From Brachynemurus nebulosus (lineage: Eukaryota; Arthropoda; Insecta; Neuroptera; Myrmeleontidae): a stretch of 64,000 nt of DNA. Positions 1 to 11,530 of this stretch are shown here, in pieces (positions within the stretch are counted from its first letter, which is position 1; each line of letters starts with the position of its first letter). The position numbers and the translations under genes were made by a program. The notes beneath the pieces were generated by a model that was not told where the DNA came from, made no database searches, and saw only the letters and a program-made list of their open reading frames with translations. The stretch lies in NCBI GenBank assembly GCA_035578155.1, contig JAPWDM010000006.1, forward strand, positions 17,438,305 through 17,502,304, written 5' to 3'.

Positions 1-849
1 ATTAAGTTCCACGCCGCGGAAAAAATATGTTTTGAGAAAAACGCTATTAAAAAGTTTTCGCTCTTGAAAAGTAGAGTTAAAAGGAGTTTATCGTTATCTA
101 AAATAATCTTTCTGTTGGAATTAAAACATTAGAAATATATTCCTTAAGGTTCAAATTCCTAAAGTTCTGGAGGATTCTCCCCCCTTAAGAACATGATATT
201 TATTAAGACGTGAATACCACGACTGACAGTAAAAGACTAAATCAGTAGTTGTGTAAATTGCTACTTATTGCAACTTTCGGATTACACTTTTTACAATATG
301 TTATGAATTGCCTATACCTACTTATCCGGCTATACTCGCTTTATCGTAGTGTTGCTGAAAAAAAATCAATTTAAAAAAAATTCAATACTAACGGCAAAAA
401 GGTAATTTCACAAATTAAAATACTTTCCACTCACTCATTTTATTCCACAACAATTTTAATAAATAAATATCTAAATGAAAATGAATAAAGGAATGAATTA
501 ATTGAGAAATAAATAAAACCAAGTTATTTTTATAAAAATGAAACAAATTGCTCTTAATATAAATTATTCCGTTGGTATATACATATAATAGTAGATAACG
601 GTATCAACCTTCCGTACTATACCCGTAGATATTATGATAGCACGCCGTACCGCTTCCATCCCCCGATACCCCGCATCATAGTCAGACGGTGGGTAATAAA
701 AATGTTAAACGTAAATTAAGAAGAATGTGGTATGAACAAAAATTTTCATTCATTTCGTAGAACCTATGATATGGAAAATGTGAGGCGCACTTAGAGCGCA
801 CTATGAATACCTTCTACTACCACTAACCTGAACGAACCATTTACGAACA
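1..849. other. AT-rich stretch, nothing recognised
   Basis: No ORF, RNA gene or paired terminal repeat was recognised. A C-run followed by TTAA near 178-188 resembles the right end of the TTAA-flanked elements seen further along, but its partner would lie outside the window. Confidence 0.5.
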
Positions 850-1829
850 CACAGTAAAAAAATTTGTGTTCTGCGTAGAAAAAAAAAATTGGTGTGGTTA
901 AAATTTTTGTGTTAAATAAGTAACACAACCCTGCGTTAATGTAACATTTCAAAATATTAACACGAGTTTCGATTTAACAAAATAAAAATGTTAACCTGTT
1001 TTGTACAACAAAGAAGTAACATAATATTTGCGTAAAGGAAAATAATGTTGTAAATAAGTAAATTAGATTAGAATATATATCTACGAAAATATATATAATA
1101 AAAAAAATGAGAGTATAGTTCTTATTATTAAACAAAACCGAAGTGTAAGTTTTTTCAGTTATTGACGAATATAGTTTTATTAAACATTTACAAATGAAAC
1201 AATTTTCTTACATTTTAAGGTTATTTTGTTACAGATTCAATTACAAAAAATCATGTAAGCTTACTTACATGTAAGCTTGTATATTATATAATACAATCTC
1301 AAATAAGCTTACATGATTTTTTTAACTGAATCTGTAGCAAAATAACTTTAAAATGTAAGAAAATTGTTTCATTTTTAAACGTTTAATAAAACTATATTCG
1401 TTAATAACTGAAAAAACTTACAATTCTTCGGTTTTGTTTAATAATAAGAACTACTCTCATCTTTTTTATTATATATATTTTCGTAGATATATATGGACAA
1501 AAGTAAGAATTGTTACAAAAAACTGACTTACTTTACGTTCTTTGAGTCTCATTTATAATAATATATGAACAAAATCGTTATCATTTTTGACGACTTTCAA
1601 ATATCTTAAGCTTCAGTGGAATTTAAATATTGAATAAAAAGTTTAACTATACTCTGATGAATCTGAAAAATTAACACAAAATGTATGTCCTCTTGTGTGT
1701 TAAATCATTGACACAAATCTTGTGTATACATTTGACACAAATGCTTTGTGTTAAAATAACACAAAAAATTGAGTGGACCGTTCTGAACATGTGAATTGTG
1801 TTAACTTTAACACAAATTTTTTTACTGTG
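850..1829. mobile_element. TIR element rich in the word TTTGTGTT
   Basis: The ends are inverted copies of about 20 bp beginning CACAGTAAAAAAATTTGTG. The word TTTGTGTT (or AACACAAA) recurs near both ends, around 866-940 on the left and at many sites in 1674-1820 on the right. No transposase is present and no clear target duplication was found, so the superfamily is open. A foldback occupies the centre. It is most likely a non-autonomous element. Confidence 0.55.
1072..1493. mobile_element. Foldback (palindromic) MITE nested in the previous element
   Basis: Two arms of about 190 bp (1072-1260 and 1300-1493) are inverted copies with few differences, separated by about 40 bp. The outer ends read AATATATATCTACGAAAATA and its complement. 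The centre carries repeated AAGCTTAC units. Such a molecule would fold into one long hairpin. No coding content is visible. Confidence 0.75.
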
Positions 1830-2191
1830 CATACCTACATAAATGACGATGACGATGAGGTACAAAAAAAAACTTCATTGCTACATTTTCCTTTTTTACG
1901 ACATTTCTGTGTGTGTGGTTTTTTCCTTCTTCGACATCCTTCTTGTTTTTATATTGTGTTTCTATCCGCTATTTTCTAACTAGATACTACTGGGGAATCG
2001 GGTTATATAGTTATACACGGTTAAATGTATGTGTTTAGAGATCATATATATACTCGTACATACATAGGCATACAGTGCCGGTAAAAAATTTAAAATGTTT
2101 CTAAACATTTTCTAAAAATCTTCTTCATGAAAGTTCTTTTAACTCTGATGGTAGCAGAAGAAAATAGTATGTTACTTGGCAAGGACCATAA

Positions 2192-2278
2192 GTGTTATTT
2201 TTGTAGCTTCAGATGCAGTTTAAGAATGCGGGACTGAAAGCCAAAGATTCTTAAGCGTACGTGGTACAAAAATAACAC
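2192..2278. repeat. 87-nt imperfect hairpin
   Basis: GTGTTATTTTTGT at 2192-2204 pairs perfectly with 2266-2278. Inside it TTAAGAAT pairs with ATTCTTAA around a loop of about 20 nt. It may be a small MITE remnant or a structured transcript. Its function is unknown. Confidence 0.4.
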
Positions 2279-2582
2279 GTACAGGTATGAGTTAGTTATT
2301 TATCAACCGAAAAAATTGATGAACAGAAATCTGTTTATTAATTGACATTCCTGGGAAGATAAATAAACTTTTATAACTTGTTATTTTTGTAACTATAGTT
2401 ACCAGAAAACAGTGAATATAAATGGTAAAGGTTGTTTACGCGTCAAATTACTTACTAAGTAAACAGCAACTTACGATTCAAGAGGTTATAAAAACAGTAT
2501 TTTTATTAATTTTCAAATATTTAGCGTTTACTTAGAAATAATCAAAATTTCAATAATCAAATCAAAAGTGTGCAATTTATTC

Positions 2583-3603
2583 GTACTGTGCAGTTATTCA
2601 GAAAAACGGCCTAACCTCAACATTCAAGTTTCATTCCAACTCCAAATTGTTCTATACAGTCCATATATTGTTTGTCAAAAAGTTACACCATTTTTAGCAT
2701 CGGGTTTTGGGGGGCGGGGGGGGTAGAAGAAGGAAAATTAACGGATTTCATCAGTTTTTTTAGATATTTCGAAAATTATGGGGTTTAGCGTAAAAAGTGT
2801 CATATACAAAAATAATATACATTAAATTGCGAACAAAAATTGTTCTGCGCATAATCTTACTAAAGTGAACAGTTCCAGAGTTACGAAGGGTGTAAAAGTA
2901 TCAATTTTTAGTATTTTTAGAACAAGAATCCCCTTGAGTGGGGGTGGAAGAAGATTGACGAACACCTGAGACTAATTACAATAGCACGTCCTGCAGCTCC
3001 CGAGGAATTACTTTCCCTCATAGTGTGCCCTTGCAAAGACGAATGCGTCGGTAACTGCGAATACAGAAAAAGTGGTCTAAACTGCTCAAACATATGCGGT
3101 AATTTTTCAGAGCTAAGATGTGATAACAGGGATACGAACATCATAGACGAAGATTTAGAAAAGGAGGGTGCTATGTTTGAAGAGAACTAATCGCAATTTC
3201 CTTTTACAAAACACAATCCTGTATAAAAAAAAAATTAGCTTACTTAGTGATAATGTGTCATATTTTTTCCAAAAAATTTAAAAATTTCTACTTTTACACC
3301 CTCTATAACTCTGAAACTCTTCACTTCAGCAAGATTATGCACAGGACTATTTTTGTTCGCAATTTAATATAGATTATTTTTCTATGGGCATTTGTTGCGC
3401 TAAGCTGCATAGTTTTCGAAATATTTAAAAAAAAACTGACGAAAACCGTTAATTTGCCTACTTCTACCCTCCTCCCTCCCAAACCCGACACTCAAAATGA
3501 TGTAACTTTTTACCAAACAATATGTGGACTGTATAGAACAATTTGGAGTTGGAGTGAAACTGTTAATTTGGATGTTGATGTTTGAGTCTAATTGCACCGT
3601 ACT
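2583..3603. mobile_element. Element with ~320-bp terminal inverted repeats
   Basis: The left arm (about 2583-2905) and right arm (about 3287-3603) are inverted copies at perhaps 75-80% identity. Shared blocks include CCAACTCCAAATTGTTCTAT, a G-rich run and TTTCGAAA. The middle 380 bp (2906-3286) is unique and slightly richer in GC, but its ORFs look accidental. Long TIRs with a short unique core fit a foldback-type non-autonomous DNA transposon. No target duplication was identified. Confidence 0.65.
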
Positions 3604-4621
3604 ATTAATGGCTATTCGATAATAATCGAATTCTTACTTCTGTTTTCCGTATCATTTTTAAATATAGATTGCCTCAAACTTTCGAAACGCACCGTATACA
3701 ACAGTCACATCATCCATTTATGCAAAATATATGTAAAGATATAAAAAAAATAAACATAATATCTCCGTACTTTGGGGAAAATAGTAAACAATAAAATAAG
3801 ACAAATATATCGATTAATATATAGATATCTTTTTCGCCTAGTTGACACAACGGCAACGGTTTCACCGCATCGAATTAAACAAAAACGGAGATATATTAAA
3901 TTCATTTATTTTATCGTTCGATATCCTTGTCCAATGGATGACATAACATTAATATTTTTTTTTCTAGGTTTGCGTAACTGCAGAGCAAAAGGGAGAAGTG
4001 TAGTGGTACTTGATTTGAAATAATTCCTGGTTGATAAAATGAGTCACTTGGGACTCGTTATTAAAAATTGCATTGTAAGTTTAGCGAGTTGATAGGAAAA
4101 CTAACATTTAACCGTTTGTCTCACACTTTTCCGTACGGTGGAGAATTTTCTATCTCTAGTTTGAATTTTTTTCTCTCTTGAAAACTACTCATAAAATCAT
4201 CGAGAATTTATGTAGTATTTATCATCCGATTCTTTCCTAGTTTTTTCTTCATTCTTTTTATTTTACTTAATCGTGATATTTATTTAAAAATTATTCGTAA
4301 TATAGGTTATGAAGTAATGTATAAATTGCAAAGTTTTATTTTTTTACTTTTTTTTGTAGTGTATTGGTATTTCGAAGAATATGTTTTAATTTTTTTTATA
4401 AATTCAATGAATTTATTTCAACTAACAAAAAGAAAATTATAATTTGTCTGCACCTTGGTTTCTCTTTTCTAGGGCTCTACTATTAAGGAGATCTTCTAGT
4501 CTAGACGATAAAAAAATTTCGGCCTTTTTTTTAGGAATTTATAAAAAAAAAAAATATTAATATTTTTACTGTCCATTTCTTCACCTATTTGTGATATTTT
4601 AATAACATATAAAAATACTCT
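3604..4621. other. AT-rich stretch, nothing recognised
   Basis: This stretch contains poly-A and poly-T runs and short overlapping ORFs on both strands at 3705-4023. Their translations are low-complexity and match no family known to me. Confidence 0.5.
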
Positions 4622-5462
4622 GTCAGTGGGGGCACACAGCTGTCTCGTGCTCGTAAAAGCACCTTGGTAATTTAATGCCTAATATATCTTTGTCTAATTT
4701 AATATAGATAACGTAAAAGCCCCCATTATGAAACGGTATCTAATACTGGAACAGTTTTGACATTTACATATTAATGAAGTTATTTCTGAAAGAAACGTCT
4801 GATAATAAAAATTATTATTAATAGAATGATTGTTTTTCAATTTAAATTCACCTCGAATTTAATGTTTCCTTACTTAATTAAAGAAATAAATATGTAAATG
4901 TTAAAACTGTCCCAGTATTAGATACCGTTTCATAATGGGGGCTTTTACCCTATATAAATTAATAAATATAAATAAAAAACAAAATCATTCATTGGGACTA
5001 GCAGTAAATAAGATATTGATATTTACGCGGATACTATTCCTCCGAAAGCAATGAAATTTGTACGGGACCATCTAGGAACCAAACCGCATAATTTCTGACA
5101 ATTTCATAAAAAAGAATTGAATATTTCAGAAGTTATGCTACTTGGTGCAATTTAGTATATTACTAGAATGACATGGTAGCGACGTAGAAGTTTCGATTAA
5201 ATTCATAGGGGACCATCTAGGAATCAAACTGCATAATTTCTGAAAATTTCATTAAGACAATCGATAGTTCAGAAGTTATGCCACTTGGTGCAAACTGGTG
5301 ACACACAGACGGACAGTCAGACGGACGGACAGACAGACACCAAACCAAAATTGTTGAGAAAGTTCTAAAATTTTATTTTGGAGCGAAATACTTTTTTATT
5401 TTTAAAAGTGATCACAATACTTCCGCTATTTTAGTAGTCTCGGAAGCAAAATTTTCATACAA
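4622..5462 (-). repeat. Dispersed repeat family F, copy 1 (interrupted)
   Basis: Homologous in opposite orientation to 32220-32710. Shared blocks include the AAAGCACCTTGGTAATTTA region, GGGACTAGCAGTAAATAA, CATCTAGGAACCA and ACTTGGTGCAA. This copy is split by a 240-bp MITE at 4711-4950. Part of the unit is duplicated in tandem: the segment at about 5069-5150 recurs at about 5213-5300. No coding potential is visible. Confidence 0.75.
4711..4950. mobile_element. 240-bp Tc1/mariner-type MITE, TA target duplication
   Basis: The terminal inverted repeats are about 60 bp (core GTAAAAGCCCCCATTATG on the left, its complement on the right), flanked by TA at 4709-4710 and 4951-4952. The related repeat at 32.6 kb lacks the insertion and reads straight through the flanks, giving an empty-site control. 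There is no ORF. The TA duplication points to Tc1/mariner. Confidence 0.8.
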
Positions 5463-6329
5463 AAAAATGAAAATTTAAGGAATTATAGCGATTTAAATCT
5501 ATATGCAAAAAAAAAATGATGTGTTGGTTGACATGATTTTGGAATTTGTGTTCATCTGCAACAAAAGGAAAGTAAAAGATTCTGGTTTAGGAAGGCTGTG
5601 GTTCCGGCAGGATCACAGGATAAAAATCTATAAATGGCGGCTGTTTGGAAAAAATTAAACTTTTTTTATTTTTTAAACTACGAAATCGTTTTTATTAGAA
5701 TGTACAAAATTACAATAATTATTAGGGAATGCAAGTATAAAATTTTATACCCTTCTAATACTTTAAATTGTATTTTAATTTAGAATGTTATTGGCGTCTA
5801 CAATATTCACGTCAGTGATTTCAACCCTAAATGTACATTCAATAACAACCTGCATTTTTAAAACGACACTTAATTTGCAATTTGTTTGGAATATTTTTAT
5901 CTCCCCTTTAAAAATGTATACAAATGGTTCAAGAATGGGGCAGAAGAGGGCTTTAGAAAAAAATCAGCAAAGTTAATCAAGAATTTTCTTAATGTTTTTT
6001 GTATCAGAGATTGCATTGTGTAAGATATTTGATTTACTTTTTTGTCTTAAATTAAACATAAGTTTAAATCATGCTGAAGTTACAAAACGTAATATGTAGA
6101 ATTTCAAATCAATTTGTAAAGAAGTAAAATACCCCTATCGCAGCATCCTGCATAACATAGAGAATTTCCGTTTATAAAAATTAGTTTTTCTCGGAAACTA
6201 GTTGACATAGAAAAATAGTTAAAATTCCTTTTTTATGTAATTTCTTCTCCTCTGTTAAATGGTGTAAAAAAATTTCGCAAAAATTTTTAAATAAGTGGAA
6301 ATTTTGGCAAAAAACTAATTTTTTACAAG
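5463..6329. other. AT-rich stretch
   Basis: No gene was recognised. It contains one copy (6130-6170) of a ~40-bp word that recurs twice near 8.6-9.0 kb. Confidence 0.5.
6130..6170 (+). repeat. Short dispersed motif, copy 1
   Basis: Core GCAGCATCCTGCATAACATA followed by a GAATTTCC-like end. Related copies lie at 8617-8655 and 8971-9009, all in the same orientation. It may be the conserved end of a repeat family whose bodies have diverged. Confidence 0.5.
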
Positions 6330-6460
6330 AACAAAAACCATGTTCCTGGCATCCGACGTGTCTGGCTGACGAACTCATCGAAGGGTTTGGGACTTCCAAT
6401 GTTTTCAGCAAATTTCGTAAAAATTGGATACTTCGTTCGAAAATTATCGAGCAGACACAC

Positions 6461-6530
<70 letters not shown>

Positions 6531-6645
6531 TTTAGTGAATATAAGTTTCGGTTTCTAGGGACTTGAAAACAAATTTCTGCCATAGTCCCGGGCTCAAGTC
6601 GTGTCATGACAGTGGCTGTAATAGCTGAATTCCATTCTGGAAATT
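6330..6645. repeat. (TA)n-centred repeat family T, copy 1
   Basis: The left flank (ATCCGACGTGTCTGGCTGAC and onward) and right flank (ATTTTAGTGAATATAAG to AGTGGCTGTAATAGCTGAAT) enclose a pure TA tract. The same flanks occur at 9600-10115 and 48846-49360, also joined to TA tracts. The GGGCTCAAGTC stretch before the end resembles a degenerate pol III B box, so a SINE origin is possible but unproven. Confidence 0.65.
6463..6527. repeat. (TA)n microsatellite
   Basis: About 32 uninterrupted TA units inside repeat family T. Confidence 0.95.
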
Positions 6646-7799
6646 CGTTAAAAAAAAGCAAATTAAAAAGACTCAAACTATGTGGAATAAAGCATACTCT
6701 GGCCAAATTAAACAAAATAGACAATATAACTGGAATATGGAATTACATGAATTTTTATTTAAAACTTTTTCGAAATTTTTCGACGTAACACCTTATATAA
6801 TTTTCGCCGATACCAAACAAACACATATTACCTACCCGCTGTCTCATAAACGAACACACGTATGTAAAATTTGATGCATATAAGTTTTATTTATAGAACA
6901 AACCCATGAGAACTTGCCCGTATGTTCTTTCCACCTACCTACACTTTTATTCTACGTCTGTGACTGCGCCAGTTTCGTCGTTTCTTACAAAACAATTCAA
7001 CCAAAATGGGTAATGAATCCCGTTACAAACCAACAATCCCCATTTTTAGTAACCAACAAACTAACATTTCTTTGTGTCTGTCGTACGAAGCAGACAGACA
7101 TCGGACCGGAGCGTGGTGTTTGTGTGCAACGTTGAAAAACTTACCGGGCGGAAAAATTCTCAAGTGATGATAAAACTACACAATTTTTTATCTTTATGCA
7201 AACAATATATCACACCCTTGTGTTTTGATGTTAATATTACTTAATATTATAGCCGTATGTACATTATACATAGATATCTGGGGTGGTTAGAAAAATGGGT
7301 GTCTCTCAGTGGCAATTTGTTACGTCACTGGATCAAATTTACGTGTGTATGTGTTTGGTGATTCAAACAAAGAGACAATATCATTATTGAATATGAGAAT
7401 ATTGAGTATTTGTAAATATTATTTGATACCACTTACAGTCTGTTAAGTAAGATCGTGGTCAATCATACTTACAAATGGTAAAAGTTTTTCTCTAAATATT
7501 TTGTGAGCAGATAGAGTGAACCTTTGTCTACCATGCACTTTAAAGAAAGATTCAGTTGTTTGTCTTTTGTTAGAATAACAAGTGAAGAACCATGGGTGTC
7601 AAATCTGGAATCGTTACAGTTTTATAATATCCAATTCCAAAGCCTCTGTTAAAATAGTTTAACAGAGCGTTAAATTTAACTGTCGATTGAAAGAGTTTTA
7701 TAATATTGGCCCTAAATGTATTAGAATTTTAAAGAAATTAATTAATAATTTTTTTTTTTTGATCAAAACATATCACCGGCCACTAAATAATGCCTTAAA
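6646..7799. other. AT-rich stretch
   Basis: No gene was recognised. A locally GC-richer patch at about 7070-7140 has a short open frame with no recognisable domain. Confidence 0.45.
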
Positions 7800-7967
7800 T
7801 TTTTAAATTTTTTAAAATAATTTGTCCGGTTTTTTTGCCGTTTATTGCTTAAAAAAAGAAAACACTTGTGATATCTGAATCAAAAAAATAACCGAAAAAA
7901 ACCGGTTAACCGAAACAGACAAACCGCTTTTTGTTTGTAACCGGCCAGTTTTTCCCACCCCTACTGC
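7800..7967 (-). mobile_element. hAT-like element end, partner not found
   Basis: Read on the minus strand, the segment starts CAGTAGGGGTGGGAAAAACT and continues with alternating CCGGTT and AACCGG words. This resembles the ends of hAT-type MITEs. No matching left end or 8-bp duplication was found, so it is probably truncated. Confidence 0.35.
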
Positions 7968-9599
7968 AGACACTCAAAATTTCTGATGTTTCTTATAAAA
8001 TTTGTTTTCATTTCAGTTTCAATTCATATTGGCAGCAAAAAGCACTAACAGAAAATGAAATTTTTGACAGAAAGTCAACGTCATTAAATAGTGAACTCCT
8101 GTCAAATAATTTTCGGCAAGTAGATATCAAATTTGAAACCTTACAATAATTATAAATGGAATATATTTGGAAGTCAATCATCAAAGGCTGGCTAACCTAA
8201 TAATACCTTTCTTTAATTCAATTCCATTTGGAAATTTGACGTAAATTTATAAAATTAATCCAATTTATCCATACCACCCCTGTGACCCTTCACTTCAATC
8301 TCAATACCCTCAAAACATGGCCCAACCAGAATGAATGATCAATAATTTTATTGCATATCGCTGCTATTCATAGTGTTAATTTCCTCTGTACTACACAATA
8401 TCCAACAATGGCCTGGTCTGGCCAGCTGGTCCACAACAAAATTTGCATTTATCGAAATCTATATTATAATATTGCCATATATCTATCACCATTTTAACTG
8501 CGGGGCGGGGAGATAATATTTTATGGTGGATATATCAAAGTGTAGGCATACCACAAAGCAATCTACACGAACTAACCAACATATACAAATAAATAAATGG
8601 TATGATAATAATAATAACCCTGTTGCAGCATTCTGTACAACATAGCAAATTTCGCAGGACTTAATGAAATAACTTCCTGTCACAGAGAATAAGTATGTAG
8701 GTATCTTGGTTCAAAAAATAAAATTTTCAAAAAAGGGAAGATGGAGCTAGACGGGATCAGAGGAAATACGGGACACCCACAATATCACGCCACCTGAACG
8801 CACTAATCGCAAGTAAGTATCCATATTCGATCTGTTCTCAAAACAAGAGATAATCATAAGTAAACAGTGGAAGTAGGTATTTAAATTTGTATGTTAGAAA
8901 ATAATTTTACGTTGTTGCATTATTTATTATTCTCAAATATTTTCTGTCAAAAAAGGTACCAAAATAATAATACTCCTGTCGCAGCATCGGCATAACATAG
9001 CGAATTTCCAAATATTGGGCACAGGCGGATCTCATTTAAGACTTGTAACCATTTCAAATAGTTTAGATTTCTAACAGTGAAGCAATTTTCAAAATCAGTT
9101 GAGTAGTTAATTTTTGGTGCTTGTGGGTCCTCAGGACCCTAACGGATCTCATATAGTGTAGCATATATCCATTTAACAATATATTATTACATTACATAAC
9201 TATAGTTTTCGATTTTTTTTTCTAGGTATGCAAATATTTATAAATTATATTTTCTCTCTAAAGGAGGACATCATACAAAAATTTCTTTTCCATAACCTAC
9301 TCTTAAAAAATCTGGCTAATTTAATTTAAAAAGATGAGACAGAACTATTGTTATTATAACACATACATACTCGTACATATTGAATAACTAACCAGCACTT
9401 GTTTTATCTAGAAAAGAATTGCTCGTACAATGAAGCATTTATTGTAAAAAAAAAATTTCGTAATTATTCTCAAAAGCCAGTTTACATAGAACATTGTTTT
9501 AAACGCCTACCATATGCCCCTTTTGATGGTATAAAAAAAATTTTAATTCTGGCCAAATTTTGCAAAAAACCACTAAAAATGGCGAAATTTGGTCAAAAA
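7968..9599. other. Stretch with two short dispersed motifs
   Basis: It holds the second and third copies (8617-8655, 8971-9009) of the GCAGCAT...CATAACATAG motif. Nothing else was recognised. Confidence 0.5.
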
Positions 9600-9699
9600 A
9601 CCTACTTCTGGGCATTCGACGTGTCTGGCTAACGAACTTAGCCGAGTCAATCCGGCTTCCAGCTCGCATACCAAATTTCATAATCATTAAACGTTTCGT

Positions 9700-9786
<87 letters not shown>

Positions 9787-10115
9787 GACATTCGCTAAAA
9801 ATTGGATGTGTATGCGATTGTGTTCGATAGAGAATGAAGTGGATTGTTAGGTCTTTTAAGATAATAGAGTATTTCGTTTCAATTTCAGATTGTTACGTAA
9901 CGTCCTGTCTGATAGGTAGAGCAAAGTAAACGAAAAAAAATTGAAAAATTCTGATTTCTGGTAATTTTTGGTAAAATGGTTTTTTTTTAACGATAACGGC
10001 TCAAAACCGCCGGCTCTGGGAGTCGAATCGGACTCGAAAAAAATTTCGATCATAATCCGCGGTTCAAATCTTACCACGACAGTGGCTGTAATAGCTAAAT
10101 TTTCCATTCGAAAAT
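9600..10115. repeat. (TA)n-centred repeat family T, copy 2
   Basis: It shares GACGTGTCTGGCTAACGAAC with copy 1 on the left and AGTGGCTGTAATAGCTAAAT on the right. Between them are a TA tract and about 230 bp of extra sequence. The right part contains GGTTCAAATC, a B-box-like word. It encodes no protein. Confidence 0.65.
9703..9781. repeat. (TA)n microsatellite
   Basis: About 39 TA units inside copy 2 of family T. Confidence 0.95.
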
Positions 10116-10727
10116 TCATCGATAATATTCAGACAAACGGAATGGTTATACGGAATTTAGTTATATTTAATAGAACGGGCCTTTTATCTTATTCGTGCCC
10201 GAATTGTTGAAAATGGTGTAAACAGAGAAGAATATGGGTTACCATGTGTAATACCTAGTAACTGGAGTGAAACTATGTACCCATACTGTTGAATGGAACG
10301 TAGTGCCTGTATGTTCGCTTGGACTGTTCGATAACTCACCATTTGCTCTATAACGAGCGATCCTTGTACAGTATTGAACAAGCAACTGAGGGCCCACTTA
10401 GAAAACCGGAGCAAAATAGGTGTTTGGACCCTTTAAACGATGTATCTGTTCCAAATATTATAAAAGTATTTCTTTATTTGGAAAAAATTGTCTTTGTTGA
10501 TTCAAAGAAAATTTTTTGCTCATACAAAGAAAACAAAATTAATGAAATCTTTGAATTAAAAATCATTTTCAGAATGTAGGTTTTAATAGTTTTTTCAGGT
10601 AAGTGACTGAAGTTTTTTAAAATTTCGATTTTCATGTTCGTCAAAAATTAATTTTCTACAGTAAACTGTCCCAAAGGAGCACCGAAGCCAATGTTCGTGT
10701 GTATATTTTGAACAATTTTTGAGATTT
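10116..10727. other. Stretch, nothing recognised
   Basis: Short overlapping ORFs on both strands (10184-10579) show no motif known to me. Confidence 0.45.
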
Positions 10728-11176
10728 TTCAATTTCAAATATTACTGAGTGCTTGTGAAACACTACTACGTATGACGGACTTTTAGTAGTATTTATATGT
10801 TCACTTATCATCGTTCAGCTAAACTGAAACTTTAAGCACTCGACTTCCTTTAGTTAACATGATCAAAACCCACATATGTAAATGAAAAATCACAAAGTGA
10901 TTGAAAAAATTATCCGGATCGGCCGGGAATCGAACCCAGGATCTCCTGGTAACTAGCCAGGTGTGCTATCCATTACACCATCGATCCTTTGCTCTACAGG
11001 CGTCCGATACAGACAACTTTCAATCACCTATGTGTATGTACTCTCTATAATGTGAGAAGCAGTTACAACTTTTCAATTTCAAATATTATCGAGGGCTTGT
11101 GAAACATTACTACGTATGACAGACTTTTGTCTGCATTTTAAACACTCGTAGTATTCATATGTTCACTTATCGTTCA
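10728..11176 (-). repeat. Tandem repeat unit containing a tRNA cloverleaf, copy A
   Basis: A block at 11067-11176 (with GCTTGTGAAACATTACTACG) is repeated at 10728-10820 in the same orientation, an offset of 344 bp. Between the two blocks lie the tRNA-like gene and a tail. The same unit in the same internal order (tail, block, tRNA, tail) occurs at 53195-53600 with an offset of 351 bp. Both loci are therefore about 1.3 copies of one ~345-350 bp tandem unit. Confidence 0.75.
10916..10987 (-). tRNA. tRNA-like gene, anticodon AGT (Thr by code), within a repeat
   Basis: The 72 nt fold into a standard cloverleaf. The acceptor stem is GGATCGA with CCGATCC (6 of 7 pairs; the innermost is A-C). The D stem is GTGT/GCAC, the anticodon stem CCTGG/CCAGG is perfect with loop CTAGTTA, the variable loop is 5 nt, and the T stem is CTGGG/CCCGG with loop TTCGATT. 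Positions 34-36 read AGT, which would decode ACU (Thr), although the body of the molecule is not an obvious Thr tRNA. An A box and a B box are both visible. There is no encoded CCA, as expected in eukaryotes. Because it lies in a repeat with a decayed sister copy at 53489-53559, it may be a SINE or satellite promoter rather than a working tRNA gene. Confidence 0.7.
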
Positions 11177-11289
11177 GTTTTTTTCTATAATGAAAATGAT
11201 TGCAAGTAAAACCAAACAATTTTTATTGCTCTTAAAAAAAAACAGAATATATATTTTGCTTTCAGGGCTTAAAATGGCTTACATAGTTT

Positions 11290-11530
11290 GTTCCAAGGTA
11301 CAACCATTGGTGTCCCAAGGTATAAGCTGAGATTGTACCTTGGGCCAAATATCCTCGATTTTTCAATGCAAATTTTCCCAAAAATGAAACATAATATCGT
11401 GCTATATTGTAACATAATATTAAAGTGTTATAGTGTGCTTAGAGAATTTTCAATATTCGAAGTCATACATTAATTTTTACTCAAGTTATGAAGTTTTAAA
11501 TGAAAGTGTCCCCAGGTACAAGGATCTCTC
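11290..11530. mobile_element. Possible fragment of a word-repeat TA element
   Basis: CCAAGGTA at 11293 and 11318, GTACCTTGG at 11335 and AGGTACAAGG at 11513 repeat one word in both orientations. The right side reads, on the minus strand, TA then AGGTAGGAGAGATCCTTGTA. No left partner was found. Confidence 0.3.

Noticed and set aside
6590..6640. Possible tRNA gene at the GGGCTCAAGTC word
   Set aside because: Only a loose B box is present, with no cloverleaf and no A box at the right distance.
6323..6724. 133-codon frame with an Ile-Tyr run
   Set aside because: It is the translation of the (TA)n tract and its repeat flanks. The same artefact appears at 9560-9850, 15947-16225 and 49065-49353.
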